Assembly (NCBI RefSeq): GCF_012516435.1
Contig: NZ_CP051216.1
Location: forward strand, 1,428,001 to 1,492,000
DNA from: Pseudodesulfovibrio sp. zrk46
GTDB lineage: Bacteria > Desulfobacterota > Desulfovibrionia > Desulfovibrionales > Desulfovibrionaceae
Direction: 5' to 3'
Length of the DNA: 64,000 nt
Shown here: positions 53,997-62,297 of the stretch, piece after piece
Layout: each line of letters starts with the position of its first letter
How positions within the stretch are numbered: the stretch's first letter is position 1
Notes under the pieces: model-generated
What the model saw: the letters and a program-made list of their open reading frames with translations, nothing else
The model's database searches: none
Told to the model about the DNA's origin: nothing
Made by a program: the position numbers and the translations under genes

Positions 53997-55352
53997 TTAT
54001 TCCATTGGCTTTCGCACAATGAGGGTGGAGGCGATGGTCTGAATGTCGGAGATCCCATATGCGGCATGATCCGGATGTACTTGGTTGATACCAAGGGACA
54101 TGTCTTTGATTTCGATATTGGATATGATCTCGAATCCAGTGTCTAGAAAGGCTTGGTACATCTCCTGTGGCCTGACAAGATTTATGTAGTCGTGGCCCTG
54201 CCCTTGCCATGTTTCTTTGGACACGAGGAGGTGTGTTTGCCTTGGCTCTCCTGGCGAAGGGCACAAGTGATCATCAAAGCCGATATAGTGCCAGCCATAG
54301 GCTCCGGGCTTCATGACCCTGAACATCTCTTGGATAGCACCATGGTAATCGCCTATATGCTCCATGACTCCGCCTGTGTATACGAAGTCGTAGTGGTTAT
54401 CTTGGAATGACATTTCAGTGGCACTCATTATGTGGTGCTGGACCGCTCCCTGGAAAAAGGAAGAATGAGTATGAGTGTTGCAATCCACAACAAGTGGTCG
54501 AGGATCTTTAATGGAAATTTTGCCTCGCTCTGACCAGCGTTGGATGAGTTGATGAAAGGTTTCGATTTCTTCGTTCGAAATTGGAATCCGCAAAAGATCG
54601 ATGCCGGTGTAATTGCTTATCCCAAGCTGGTTCAGAAGCAGTCCAGCCCCAAAGAGCCTGCCACATCCCACTTCAAGCATGGAAATATCTTTTTTGGCAA
54701 ATAGGCTATCAACAATATTGAGTATGTCTTGGGTTCGTTTAATCCAATCTTGCACTGGCGGGGCCAGCGGAGGAATCTGGCTTGCTCCTTCGCCAGCCAA
54801 CATGGTTTCATGGAAGAGGTTGTAGCCTAAGGAGTCCAATTGATTGGCCTTCCGTCTCATCTCATTAAAGTCTGGTGTGAAACTATTGGATTCATCCGGA
54901 AGAACATGAAGATAGTATGGCCAAGTATGACTTTCAGTCAGCTTTTTGAGAAAATCAGTGTTTATGATTTTGGGTAGAAAGGCATTGCTCCACATGCTGG
55001 GAGTGGTGAATGGATGAGGTTGGGACTCATGGAAATGTATCATTTGGTCAAATAGTTCTGGCTCATTGCACCAGGTCAGTAATGAACAGTCTACAATTGT
55101 TTTTGCATGTAAATGATGGGCAGCCTCAATGAGGCGCAAATTCATGTCTTGTTCACTTCCCAAAAATAATTCACACGGGTATTCATTGGCATTGAGTGCC
55201 CTGTGGAATTGATTGTCAGGAACGGCGAGAACGATATTGGAGATGGACGGTACAGCCCTCAATGTTGAAATCAGATCATGTAGTTTTTGATCGATGTTCG
55301 TATCTGACTGAATATTGGCTCTGATAATTGCTACAGTTTGATTGCCCGTCAT
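53997..55352 (-). CDS. Methyltransferase with SpsF-like N-terminal domain (AT-rich gene)
   Basis: A 451-residue protein. Residues 1-200 resemble SpsF/CMP-sugar nucleotidyltransferases (AIIRANIQSDTNID, then LFLGSEQDMNLRLIEAAHH matching their RGSExDVLxRxxxAA region), but the N-terminal nucleotide-binding loop is degenerate. Residues 230-450 are a SAM methyltransferase (MLEVGCGRLFGAGLLL, DFVYTGGVMEHIGDYHGAI). This mix suggests surface-sugar modification. The gene is visibly more AT-rich than its neighbours and stands alone between rng and rsmB, which suggests acquisition by transfer. Specific activity unknown. Confidence 0.7.
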   Translation of the reverse strand: MTGNQTVAIIRANIQSDTNIDQKLHDLISTLRAVPSISNIVLAVPDNQFHRALNANEYPCELFLGSEQDMNLRLIEAAHHLHAKTIVDCSLLTWCNEPELFDQMIHFHESQPHPFTTPSMWSNAFLPKIINTDFLKKLTESHTWPYYLHVLPDESNSFTPDFNEMRRKANQLDSLGYNLFHETMLAGEGASQIPPLAPPVQDWIKRTQDILNIVDSLFAKKDISMLEVGCGRLFGAGLLLNQLGISNYTGIDLLRIPISNEEIETFHQLIQRWSERGKISIKDPRPLVVDCNTHTHSSFFQGAVQHHIMSATEMSFQDNHYDFVYTGGVMEHIGDYHGAIQEMFRVMKPGAYGWHYIGFDDHLCPSPGEPRQTHLLVSKETWQGQGHDYINLVRPQEMYQAFLDTGFEIISNIEIKDMSLGINQVHPDHAAYGISDIQTIASTLIVRKPME

Positions 55353-55570
55353 GACGATCTCTCTTGGTTTTATCTGCTGAGGCTCAAAAGTGTTCGATGG
55401 TGTCGTGAGAAGAACATAATCGTTATCAAATTTGGTGACATTTGTATTGGTTTTATATCAAGCGATTTTTGTAGAATACATGTGAATTAAAACGGTTGTC
55501 ACTCGGTGCTGCTTGTCGATGGAAGATAGGGAGAATTGTAAGAGACTTCCGGGAGAGGCCATAACAAATT

Positions 55571-55607
55571 AAGCCCCGCATCGGCATAGCTGATGCGGGG
55601 CTTTTTT
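55571..55607. terminator. Terminator hairpin between rsmB and the AT-rich methyltransferase gene
   Basis: AAGCCCCGCATC and GATGCGGGGCTT form an exact 12-bp stem. The T run (TTTTTT) is on the plus strand; on the minus strand, where rsmB ends, only CTTAATTTG follows, so termination of rsmB is likely but less ideal. Confidence 0.65.
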
Positions 55608-55627
55608 ATTAATGGCAGTTTGCTGAA

Positions 55628-56902
55628 TTACTTCACGGTCAACAGGGCGCTGTAGAAGAACTCGCCCAGTCCGGAGTGGGGTGAGGTGGTCCATTCGGTT
55701 TCCAGAACACTGTCCGGATGCGCCTTGAGGAAGTTGGCCACGAGGCCTTCGTTCTCGTCGGGATTGAGCGTGCAGGTGATGATGGCGATCTGTCCGCCGC
55801 GCTTGACGCGCTGGGCAGCGTTTTCAAGGATTTCGGCCTGCAGTTTGGCCAGGTCGTCGAGGTCCTTGGTCTTGCGTTTCCACTTGGTGTCCGGGCGGCG
55901 CGAAAGCACGCCGAGGCCCGAGCAGGGCAGGTCCAGCAGGATGGTGCCGGGTTCATGCGGCGGCACGGCAGTGGCGGCGTTGGCTTCAAAGGTTTCAACC
56001 TCAGGCAACTCACGGCTCAGGGCGGAGAGGCGGCCCTTGTGCGGGTCAGAGGCAAAGACCTTGAGTCCGTGCTCAAGCAGGATGCGGGTCTTGCCGCCGC
56101 GTCCGGCGCAGGCGTCCCAGACGGGGCTTGCCCAGGAATCCGGGTTGAGAGCCTCAATGGCCTGACGCGCGGCAAAGGACTGGCGGGCCAGCGGCGGGAC
56201 AGGTTCCTCCTCAAAGGAGGTGCCCGGCGGCAGGGCAAAGCTCATGCCTTCGATATCCATGACTTCGGGCAGGGCCGCGAGGTCGCTGAACAGTTCGTCT
56301 GCGTCGGGATGACCGTACAGGTTGATGCCCATGGCCGGCGGGGAAAGCTGTGCTTCCAGATACTGGAGAGCAGTCTCTTCACCGTAGGTGCGCCACCACA
56401 GGTCCACCATCCATTGTGGGCAGGAATACCACCGCTTCAGGAATTCGGGCAGGGAGGCGTTTTCCCGGTAAAAGTTCTTGTCGTGCGCCCGGTCTCCCAG
56501 TTCGGAGATGCGGCGGAGCACGGCGTTGAACAGGCCGGAAAGACGTGCGCCGGGTTTGGTCTTGGCGAACTCCACAGCCCAGTCCACGGAGGCGTAGGTG
56601 GGCACCTTGTTGAGGAACAGGATCTCGTAGACGGCCACGCCCATGGCGAGACGCATCTTGGGCGGCAGCTTGCCCGGGTCCTGCAGGAACCGGGAAAGAA
56701 CGTAGTCGATCCTGCCCATGAGGCGGAGATAACCGTAAGAGAGTTCGGTGGCGAGGCCCACGTCGCGCGGGTCTATGTTGCCGGAGGAAAGGGCCACGTC
56801 GAGGGCGGCCTGAATGTCCTGTTTGGAAAACAGGCAACGGAAAAGTGCTTCGAGCGCCACCCGCCTCGCCGGAGGAAGGGGCTTAATGGAACGTGCTTTC
56901 AT
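55628..56902 (-). CDS. rsmB: 16S rRNA m5C967 methyltransferase family protein (RsmB/Sun)
   Basis: From ATG 56902 it has 424 residues. An N-terminal NusB-like helical domain (ARRVALEALFRCLFSKQDI, then GRIDYVLSRFL) precedes a SAM domain with WDACAGRGGKTRILLE. Both catalytic cysteines of m5C RNA methyltransferases are present: DLPCSGLGVLSRRPD and TCTLNPDENEG. This is the RsmB architecture, modifying 16S rRNA C967. The SD is poor; the longer frame to 56971 starts with TTG and looks less likely. Monocistronic. Confidence 0.9.
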   Translation of the reverse strand: MKARSIKPLPPARRVALEALFRCLFSKQDIQAALDVALSSGNIDPRDVGLATELSYGYLRLMGRIDYVLSRFLQDPGKLPPKMRLAMGVAVYEILFLNKVPTYASVDWAVEFAKTKPGARLSGLFNAVLRRISELGDRAHDKNFYRENASLPEFLKRWYSCPQWMVDLWWRTYGEETALQYLEAQLSPPAMGINLYGHPDADELFSDLAALPEVMDIEGMSFALPPGTSFEEEPVPPLARQSFAARQAIEALNPDSWASPVWDACAGRGGKTRILLEHGLKVFASDPHKGRLSALSRELPEVETFEANAATAVPPHEPGTILLDLPCSGLGVLSRRPDTKWKRKTKDLDDLAKLQAEILENAAQRVKRGGQIAIITCTLNPDENEGLVANFLKAHPDSVLETEWTTSPHSGLGEFFYSALLTVK

Positions 56903-57130
56903 GCCGTTGGCATACGCCGACAATGGGGTTGAGGCAAGATGCAGGAGTGCAAAAATAATGGGTTGTGACAAAGGATTTCAACAAAAACAGTTGGTTCGTT
57001 CTAATATTGATTAAGTCACCGCAGGGTGATTTTTTACAATCTTGGAAAAAGGGCTTGCCTCGTTCTTATAATGTGTATAGACGGCACGCTCCTGCATTGC
57101 GGAGCTTTGTGGGGGGAGAGAAACACCTAT

Positions 57131-58195
57131 ATGAAAAAACTTGCCGTCATCCTTACGCTTTTGCTGCTGGCCGCTCTGGCGGGCGGTTGCGCCGTGGTTC
57201 CCGCGCTGGTGACCACCGGGGCTTCCATGGCTGTGCCGCAAACCGCGTCGCTGGCCATCACTGCCGCAGGCACCGTGCACAAGACCGCTCTGGTCGCTGC
57301 TGATGAGCGCGATGTGGACGACATGATGTCCGATAAAATGCTGACAATTCAGGCCGAAGCCATCCTGCTGACCGAGCCGGGTACCGACGTGGAGGCCATG
57401 TGCCTGAACGGTGACATGTATGTTGCCGGTGAGTACGACACTCCTGAGGACCGCGAGACCGTCATCAGGGAACTGGGCAGTCTCAAGGGCGTGAAGTCCG
57501 TCAAAGGCGTGCTCAAGCAGACCCCCACCAGCCTTGTGGCGCAGGTGGAACCCACCATTCGTGACAAACACGCCGAGAGCGTGATTCAGGCCGGTCTGAT
57601 CAAAGAACTGCACATCAAATCCGCCAATGTGGATGTGTTCGTGGTGCAGGGCGAGGCCGTGGTCTTCGGCGTGGTCAAGGATCAAACCGAAGCCGAGCGC
57701 GTGGAGACTCTGGTGCGGGACCTGCGTCCCGGCAAGGAAGATCCGGTGAGCGTGACCTCTCTGCTGGCCTTGCAGTCGGCTCATGAGAACGGTGTGTCCC
57801 AGCCCAATGATCTGTTTGCCCTCAAGACCCGTGCGCAGATGCTGGCCGAGCGTTCCGAAAAGGTTCGCAAGGCCGCGGCTGTCGAGAACTGGCGCGATCT
57901 GGAGGAGCTGGCCTTTCTGCTCCCCGCCGAACGCACCCCGTGGCAGAAGGCGCGCCTGAAAATGAAGCATCGCATTCTGAGTACCGCGAACCGTGAGCAG
58001 GACAAACAGGCCCGCCGTGAGCTTATTACGCTCTCTTCGCAGGTGTTGAAAGATACCCATATTTCCATTGAGAGCCGTCTGGTCCGTACCCTGATCAGCA
58101 CCGATAACGTTGAGGTCCGCCGCCAGGTGGAGGCCATCCTGAACGACGTGGCTCCGCATCGCGCGGAGCGTCTGCACACCCTGGCGATGAACTAA
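57131..58195 (+). CDS. BON-domain lipoprotein
   Basis: The 354-residue protein has a lipoprotein signal (KKLAVILTLLLLAALAGGC, lipobox LAGGC). BON-type regions are visible: MLTIQAEAILLTE...CLNGDMYVAGEYDTPEDRETVIRELG, and a related stretch near KSANVDVFVVQGEAVVFGVV. BON lipoproteins sit at the envelope and bind phospholipid or help outer-membrane integrity. The C-terminal 120 residues are basic and helical without a recognised family. A GGGGGGAGAG tract precedes the ATG. The trxC gene begins 62 bases downstream. Confidence 0.82.
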   Translation: MKKLAVILTLLLLAALAGGCAVVPALVTTGASMAVPQTASLAITAAGTVHKTALVAADERDVDDMMSDKMLTIQAEAILLTEPGTDVEAMCLNGDMYVAGEYDTPEDRETVIRELGSLKGVKSVKGVLKQTPTSLVAQVEPTIRDKHAESVIQAGLIKELHIKSANVDVFVVQGEAVVFGVVKDQTEAERVETLVRDLRPGKEDPVSVTSLLALQSAHENGVSQPNDLFALKTRAQMLAERSEKVRKAAAVENWRDLEELAFLLPAERTPWQKARLKMKHRILSTANREQDKQARRELITLSSQVLKDTHISIESRLVRTLISTDNVEVRRQVEAILNDVAPHRAERLHTLAMN

Positions 58196-58257
58196 CGTCT
58201 TGCGCTCCTGCCGAACATGATTATCCTATGGGATACATTCATCATCGGAGGAGCCCA

Positions 58258-58692
58258 ATGACTGCTGACAATCATCTCATCGTCTGCCCCAATTGCCGGG
58301 CCATCAACCGCGTCATCTCCGGCCGTGAGGCCGAGGCCACCTGTGGCAAGTGCAAGAGCAAGGTGTTCGAACCCCAGCCGCTCGAGCTGGTGGGCGCCAC
58401 CTTTGACCGCCATATCGCCAAGAATGAAATCCCCGTACTGGTGGATTTCTACTCCCCCAGTTGCGGCCCGTGCCTGATGATGGGCCCGCAGTTCGATGAT
58501 GCCGCCAAGCAGCTGCATCCTCAGGTTCGTCTTGCCAAGATCGACACCACCATGGAACAAGCCATTGCCGGACGCTTCGGCATTCAGGCCGTGCCCACTC
58601 TGGCCCTGTTCAAGGGCGGCAAGGAAGTGGCTCGCCAGCCCGGTGCCATGAATGCCCAGCAGATTGTGTCCTGGGCCCGTCAATACATCTAA
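58258..58692 (+). CDS. trxC: Thioredoxin 2 (zinc-ribbon thioredoxin)
   Basis: From ATG 58258 (GGAGGAG SD) the protein has 144 residues. The N-terminal zinc ribbon has CPNC...CGKC, and the thioredoxin domain has SPSCGPC with the CGPC active site and the cis-Pro in AVPTLALF. TrxC reduces protein disulfides in the cytoplasm, and its zinc site is linked to oxidative stress. The residue before CGPC is Ser rather than the usual Trp. It is followed after 12 bases by the glycosyltransferase gene. Confidence 0.93.
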   Translation: MTADNHLIVCPNCRAINRVISGREAEATCGKCKSKVFEPQPLELVGATFDRHIAKNEIPVLVDFYSPSCGPCLMMGPQFDDAAKQLHPQVRLAKIDTTMEQAIAGRFGIQAVPTLALFKGGKEVARQPGAMNAQQIVSWARQYI

Positions 58693-58704
58693 CCACTCAG
58701 CACC

Positions 58705-59664
58705 GTGACCAGAGACATCAAGAAAATCCTGCTGCTTCGTGCCGACCGCATCGGCGACATGTTCTGCACCACTCCGGCTTTCCGCGCTCTGCGCAAGGCG
58801 TATCCCGATGCGCGCATCGATCTTCTCGCCAGCCCGGGCAACCGCGCCGTGGTGGTCAAGAATCCGGACATCGACAACCTCTACGTCTTCCCCGTGAAGC
58901 AGCCGTGGAAATGGCTCTATCATTTCCTGAAGCTTCGCTTCGCCGGGTATGATCTGGTCATCAACTTCAATGGTGAGTCCTCCACCACCTCGCGTCTGGC
59001 CAAGTTCATCAACGCGCCGCGTCTGGTGGGCACATGGACCCGCAAGACCGAGAAGTATTACCCCGAGACCGTGCGCATCACCGCGGGCATGCACACCATC
59101 GAGCACATGCTGGCCGTGACTGAAGCCGTGGGTGCGCCCAGTGACGATGTCTCCATGGTCTTTCCCGTGGCCGAGGAGTCCATTGAGTGGGCCAAGGCCC
59201 GCTATCCCCGTCGTGACACCAAAAAACGCGTGGCCATCTTCATCGGCAATGCCAAGAAGAAGGACACCCGCTGGCAGGAAGGCAAGTTCGTGGAGTTGAC
59301 TGAACGCATCGTGCAGCGTGGCGATACCGAGGTCTACATCGTGGCCGGTCCCGGCGACGAGGGCTTGCTGGAAGGCTTCACATGGACCGACGAGTGCAAG
59401 CTCTATCCCGGCGGCACGCTGGAACAGCTCGGCGCGTTTCTCAAGAACTGTGATCTGTTCGTGACCAGCTCTTCCGGTCCCATGCACCTCGCCGCAGCCG
59501 TGGATGTTCCCATGGTAGCCATTCTTGCCGATTTCACCATGGAACGCTGGCGCCCCATGGCCGATATCCACAGTCTGGTGGAATCCGGACTGGAAGGCGT
59601 GACCGTCACCAACGTCGAAGTCGACGCCGTGTTTGAGGCCGTTGAAGGGATGTTGGAGAAATAG
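58705..59664 (+). CDS. Glycosyltransferase family 9 (LPS heptosyltransferase-like)
   Basis: A 319-residue protein with the GT9 N-terminus KKILLLRADRIGDMFCTTPAFRALRKAYP, nucleotide-binding features in FIGNAKKKDTRWQEGKF, and the C-terminal LGAFLKNCDLFVTSSSGPMHLAAA signature, where the Asp/Glu and Ser/Gly residues contact ADP-heptose. It acts at the inner face of the membrane in LPS core assembly. The GTG start has no clear SD. No other LPS gene is adjacent, so the sugar donor is not certain. Confidence 0.87.
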   Translation: MTRDIKKILLLRADRIGDMFCTTPAFRALRKAYPDARIDLLASPGNRAVVVKNPDIDNLYVFPVKQPWKWLYHFLKLRFAGYDLVINFNGESSTTSRLAKFINAPRLVGTWTRKTEKYYPETVRITAGMHTIEHMLAVTEAVGAPSDDVSMVFPVAEESIEWAKARYPRRDTKKRVAIFIGNAKKKDTRWQEGKFVELTERIVQRGDTEVYIVAGPGDEGLLEGFTWTDECKLYPGGTLEQLGAFLKNCDLFVTSSSGPMHLAAAVDVPMVAILADFTMERWRPMADIHSLVESGLEGVTVTNVEVDAVFEAVEGMLEK

Positions 59665-59675
59665 TAGACGCCGCG

Positions 59676-60392
59676 CTACTTCCGTAGCGTTGCATCCATG
59701 ATCTTCTTATAGGTCCCGTCCGACTTCATGGCCTTGAGCTGTGAGGCGATGAGCGGGGCGAGGCCTTCCTGGCTCTTGTGCAGGTAGATGTACATGGGCC
59801 GCACAGCCAATGGCGGGTCGCATTCCTTGATGCTGTCGTGCCCGTGGTCGCGGATCATGTGCCAGCCGGCGTGGCGTTCGTACAGGCCAATATCGATACG
59901 GCCCATATCGAGCATGTCGAACATCAGATCGGGTCTGTTCAGCTTGGTAATGCTGGTTCCGTCAGGGACGTTTTTTTCGAATATTTTCCAGCCGATGAGA
60001 TAGCCGACCCGCAACTTGCTCAGCGCGTCCCACGAGCGCAGACACATCTTTGTGCGGGAGAAGGCCACGAAGTTGTAGTCGATCACTTTCTCCGGCACCA
60101 TCACGAGATTCTTGTATCGTTTCTCCAGTCCGGCTATGCGCGGCAGCTCCATATCGCTGGCACCATTGTTGATGGAGACAAGGGCGCGTTCAGGCGGCTG
60201 GCGCACCAATTGGAAATCCACATCCATTCGCTTGGCCAGTTCTTTTAAAAGCACGTCAAAAAAGCCCGTCTCGTCCTCAGTGGAAAAGGGGGGCTTGATG
60301 GAGGTGTTGACCCGAATGGTCTCAGCGGCGTTTCCCATGGCCGGGATAAGCAGGACCAATGCGATGATGTATGCGAGTGCTTGCTGTTTCAT
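59676..60392 (-). CDS. Periplasmic amino-acid-type binding protein (SBP family 3-like)
   Basis: From ATG 60392 it has 238 residues with a signal peptide ending NAAET. The mature part starts TIRVNTSIKPPFSTEDETGFFDVLLKE, the type II binding-protein pattern, and later shows SDMELPRIAGLEKRYKN and IGLYERHAGWHMI. No permease or ATPase is nearby, as for the paralogue at 25891. It may be an orphan scavenger or a sensor subunit. The glycosyltransferase gene is convergent. Confidence 0.8.
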   Translation of the reverse strand: MKQQALAYIIALVLLIPAMGNAAETIRVNTSIKPPFSTEDETGFFDVLLKELAKRMDVDFQLVRQPPERALVSINNGASDMELPRIAGLEKRYKNLVMVPEKVIDYNFVAFSRTKMCLRSWDALSKLRVGYLIGWKIFEKNVPDGTSITKLNRPDLMFDMLDMGRIDIGLYERHAGWHMIRDHGHDSIKECDPPLAVRPMYIYLHKSQEGLAPLIASQLKAMKSDGTYKKIMDATLRK

Positions 60393-60474
60393 TGAGCGTG
60401 TTCGTGTACCGGATAACCAGTTCGCGTTCGCAGAACACATATACACTCGTGTGTTGCTTGGCTAGGGTTTATAG

Positions 60475-60513
60475 CCAAAAAATAACGGCCCGCTTCAATG
60501 AAACGGGCCGTTG
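60475..60513 (-). terminator. Intrinsic terminator after the DUF3106 gene
   Basis: AACGGCCCG and CGGGCCGTT form a 9-bp stem; TTATTTTTT follows on the minus strand. It ends the sigma-factor operon. Confidence 0.85.
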
Positions 60514-60520
60514 AGATCAA

Positions 60521-61141
60521 TTATTCATGTCTTCTCGGTCCCTTACCTGGGCCACCATTCTTTGGACGCGACGACGGGCCGGAATTGTGCATCCCGGCCC
60601 CGTTGTTTTGCCTGTTCGGGCCATTGTTCCAGCGATTCTGACCATTTTGACCGTTCTGCCGTTGCTGGCGGTTCTGCATCCGGTCCTTGAATTGCTGCTT
60701 TTGATCGGGCGACATGTTCTGCCACCGTTGCTTGATCTGCTGCTGCCGTTCCGGCGACATGCCCTGGTACTTCTGGCGGGCATTTCGCAGACGCTGCTTC
60801 TGCTGCGGCCCCAGTTGTTTATACTGCTGGAAACGCTGGCGGACGTTTTGCCGCTGCTTGGGGGACATGGACTTCCACTGCTTGAGGCGGGAGGTCGCGG
60901 TCTGGCGCTCGTTGGGCGTCATCTGGGACCAACGGTCCGCGCCCTTCTTGAGCTTGTCCTGTTTTTCGGGAGTGAATCCGTCCCACTGGTCCGCGTAGGG
61001 AGCCAGTACCTTCTGCTGCTGAGGTGTCAGGTCGTCGTAGCTCTCGGCCATAGCCGGAGTGGACGACAGGGTGATGACAACGCAGGCCATGAGCCCCAGA
61101 AGGACACGGCACAGCCCACGCATGGTGCGCTTACTGCTCAT
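60521..61141 (-). CDS. Secreted DUF3106 protein
   Basis: Starting at ATG 61141 the protein has 206 residues. A signal peptide ends at AMAES. Then come repeating helices with a W-x-x-M/F-(S/T)-P-x-(Q/E)-R/K pattern: WDGFTPEKQ, WSQMTPNERQ, WKSMSPKQRQ, YKQLGPQQKQ, YQGMSPERQQ, WQNMSPDQKQ. The tail is Gln/Asn/Gly-rich and basic. This is DUF3106, a periplasmic repeat domain of unknown function that often follows an ECF sigma and DUF3619-like gene, as here. It overlaps the small secreted protein gene by 11 bases. Confidence 0.85.
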   Translation of the reverse strand: MSSKRTMRGLCRVLLGLMACVVITLSSTPAMAESYDDLTPQQQKVLAPYADQWDGFTPEKQDKLKKGADRWSQMTPNERQTATSRLKQWKSMSPKQRQNVRQRFQQYKQLGPQQKQRLRNARQKYQGMSPERQQQIKQRWQNMSPDQKQQFKDRMQNRQQRQNGQNGQNRWNNGPNRQNNGAGMHNSGPSSRPKNGGPGKGPRRHE

Positions 61142-61358
61142 CTTGTGCCTCCTGTGTTGTCGCATTATCTGTTTCTCCATCGGTTGTTTCCAATGTCGTC
61201 AAGAAGTCCACCCACCCGGTGTCCTCATCCTCAAACTCGCCGAGGAACTCCAGCATCTCCATGCTTGGCTGCTCGTCCCCGGTCTCGTCTTGCGCGATAG
61301 CGTGCGCGGGTAGCGACAGGAGCAGCGTTGCCGCCCCGATCGCCAGAAATTTCCTCAT
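61131..61358 (-). CDS. Small secreted acidic protein
   Basis: The 75-residue protein has a signal peptide (RKFLAIGAATLLLSLPAHAIAQ) and a very acidic mature part of about 53 residues. The ATG lies inside the preceding gene, whose 3' end overlaps it by 128 bases in another frame, and its own end overlaps the DUF3106 gene by 11. The clear signal peptide makes it convincing despite its size. It could be a periplasmic partner of the basic DUF3106 protein (opposite charges). No family recognised. Confidence 0.65.
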   Translation of the reverse strand: MRKFLAIGAATLLLSLPAHAIAQDETGDEQPSMEMLEFLGEFEDEDTGWVDFLTTLETTDGETDNATTQEAQDEQ

Positions 61359-61698
61359 GCTCCACCCCTTCTGCCAACCACTCGTAGAACTCCATCTCTT
61401 CGTAAAATTCGAGGGACTCTTCCCCGGCAAGGATATCCAGATCAGCCACGAACTGGTCGGTGTGCACCTGCGGCTCGCGCAGCAACATCACGCCTACCAG
61501 CACGGCGGCGGCAAGACCCACGGCCGGAGAGCCCCAGGCCAGCAGCCTGTGGCGTCTGCGCTTTTTACGCAGGCCTTCGTCAAGGGCTGCATTGCGGGCG
61601 CGGGCCAGCTTCGAGAGCGTGGCCGCGTCCAGGTCACGGACGGAATCGTCCAGCACCTGCCGCGCGTTCTCTATGAATTGCTTATCCTTGTCCATCAT
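61231..61698 (-). CDS. Anti-sigma-factor-like membrane protein (DUF3619-type context)
   Basis: A 155-residue frame from the ATG in the ATGA overlap with the sigma gene. The N-terminal 45 residues are helical and charged (FIENARQVLDDSVRDLDAATLSKLARARNAALDE), then a basic stretch and one TM helix (about 53-71), then an acidic periplasmic part. This is the layout of single-pass anti-sigma factors. The last 40 or so residues are Arg-rich, unlike the rest, and lie over the signal peptide of the next gene, so the real stop may once have been earlier. Confidence 0.7.
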   Translation of the reverse strand: MMDKDKQFIENARQVLDDSVRDLDAATLSKLARARNAALDEGLRKKRRRHRLLAWGSPAVGLAAAVLVGVMLLREPQVHTDQFVADLDILAGEESLEFYEEMEFYEWLAEGVEHEEISGDRGGNAAPVATRARYRARRDRGRAAKHGDAGVPRRV

Positions 61699-62222
61699 GG
61701 CCAATGGTCCCCAAGTTGGTCCCGCAGCGTATGCACGGCGCGGGAGTAGTGGGTTTTTACCGATCCTTCAGAGCAGCCCATGGCCTGGGCCGTCTCCGCC
61801 ACACTCATCTCTTCCCAGGTGCGCAACAGGAACGCCTGCTGCTGCCGTTGGGGCAGGGTCTTGACCACCGTCTCCAGCAGTTCAAAGGCGTCCCCCACCT
61901 TGGTGGCGTGCTCCGGGTCGATTCCGTTCTCATCGGGCATGGTCTGGATGGGATCGACGTCGACCCCGTCGCTGTCCTTGTCCGAGGAGAACCACATCCG
62001 CCATTTACGGCGCACCGTCCGTTTCCGGTACAGGTCTTTGATGCGGTTGTTCAGGATGGTGTAAAAGAGCGGTTTCCACTGTTCTTTCGGCTTTGTGGCA
62101 TATTTGTCCACAAACTTGAACATGGCATCCTGCACGAGATCAAGAGCATCATCCGGATGGCTGCATTGCATCAGCGCCATCCGGTATGCTTTTCCTTCGA
62201 TGGATTTCAGGAACGATTCCAT
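61695..62222 (-). CDS. ECF-type RNA polymerase sigma factor
   Basis: A 175-residue sigma-70 family protein from ATG 62222. Region 2 shows DDALDLVQDAMFKFVDKY with a following YRKRTVRRKWR stretch. After an acidic linker, region 4 shows LPQRQQQAFLLRTWEEMSVAETAQAMGCSEGSVKTHYSRAVHTLRDQL, a clear helix-turn-helix. It is coupled by an ATGA overlap to the membrane anti-sigma-like gene, so the pair is likely a signal-responsive switch; the genes that follow are probably its targets or signal parts. Confidence 0.9.
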   Translation of the reverse strand: MESFLKSIEGKAYRMALMQCSHPDDALDLVQDAMFKFVDKYATKPKEQWKPLFYTILNNRIKDLYRKRTVRRKWRMWFSSDKDSDGVDVDPIQTMPDENGIDPEHATKVGDAFELLETVVKTLPQRQQQAFLLRTWEEMSVAETAQAMGCSEGSVKTHYSRAVHTLRDQLGDHWP

Positions 62223-62262
62223 GTTCAAAGTCCCAAAAGAACAGTTTGAGAGTTATCATATC

Positions 62263-62285
62263 GGGGCCCGACCCGTTCGGGCCCC
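62263..62285. other. 9-bp GC hairpin upstream of the sigma gene
   Basis: GGGGCCCGA and TCGGGCCCC pair around CCCGT. No T run follows on either strand, so it is a stem-loop between the repeat-protein gene and the sigma gene rather than a clear terminator. Confidence 0.5.
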
Positions 62286-62297
62286 CAAATAATCTGG

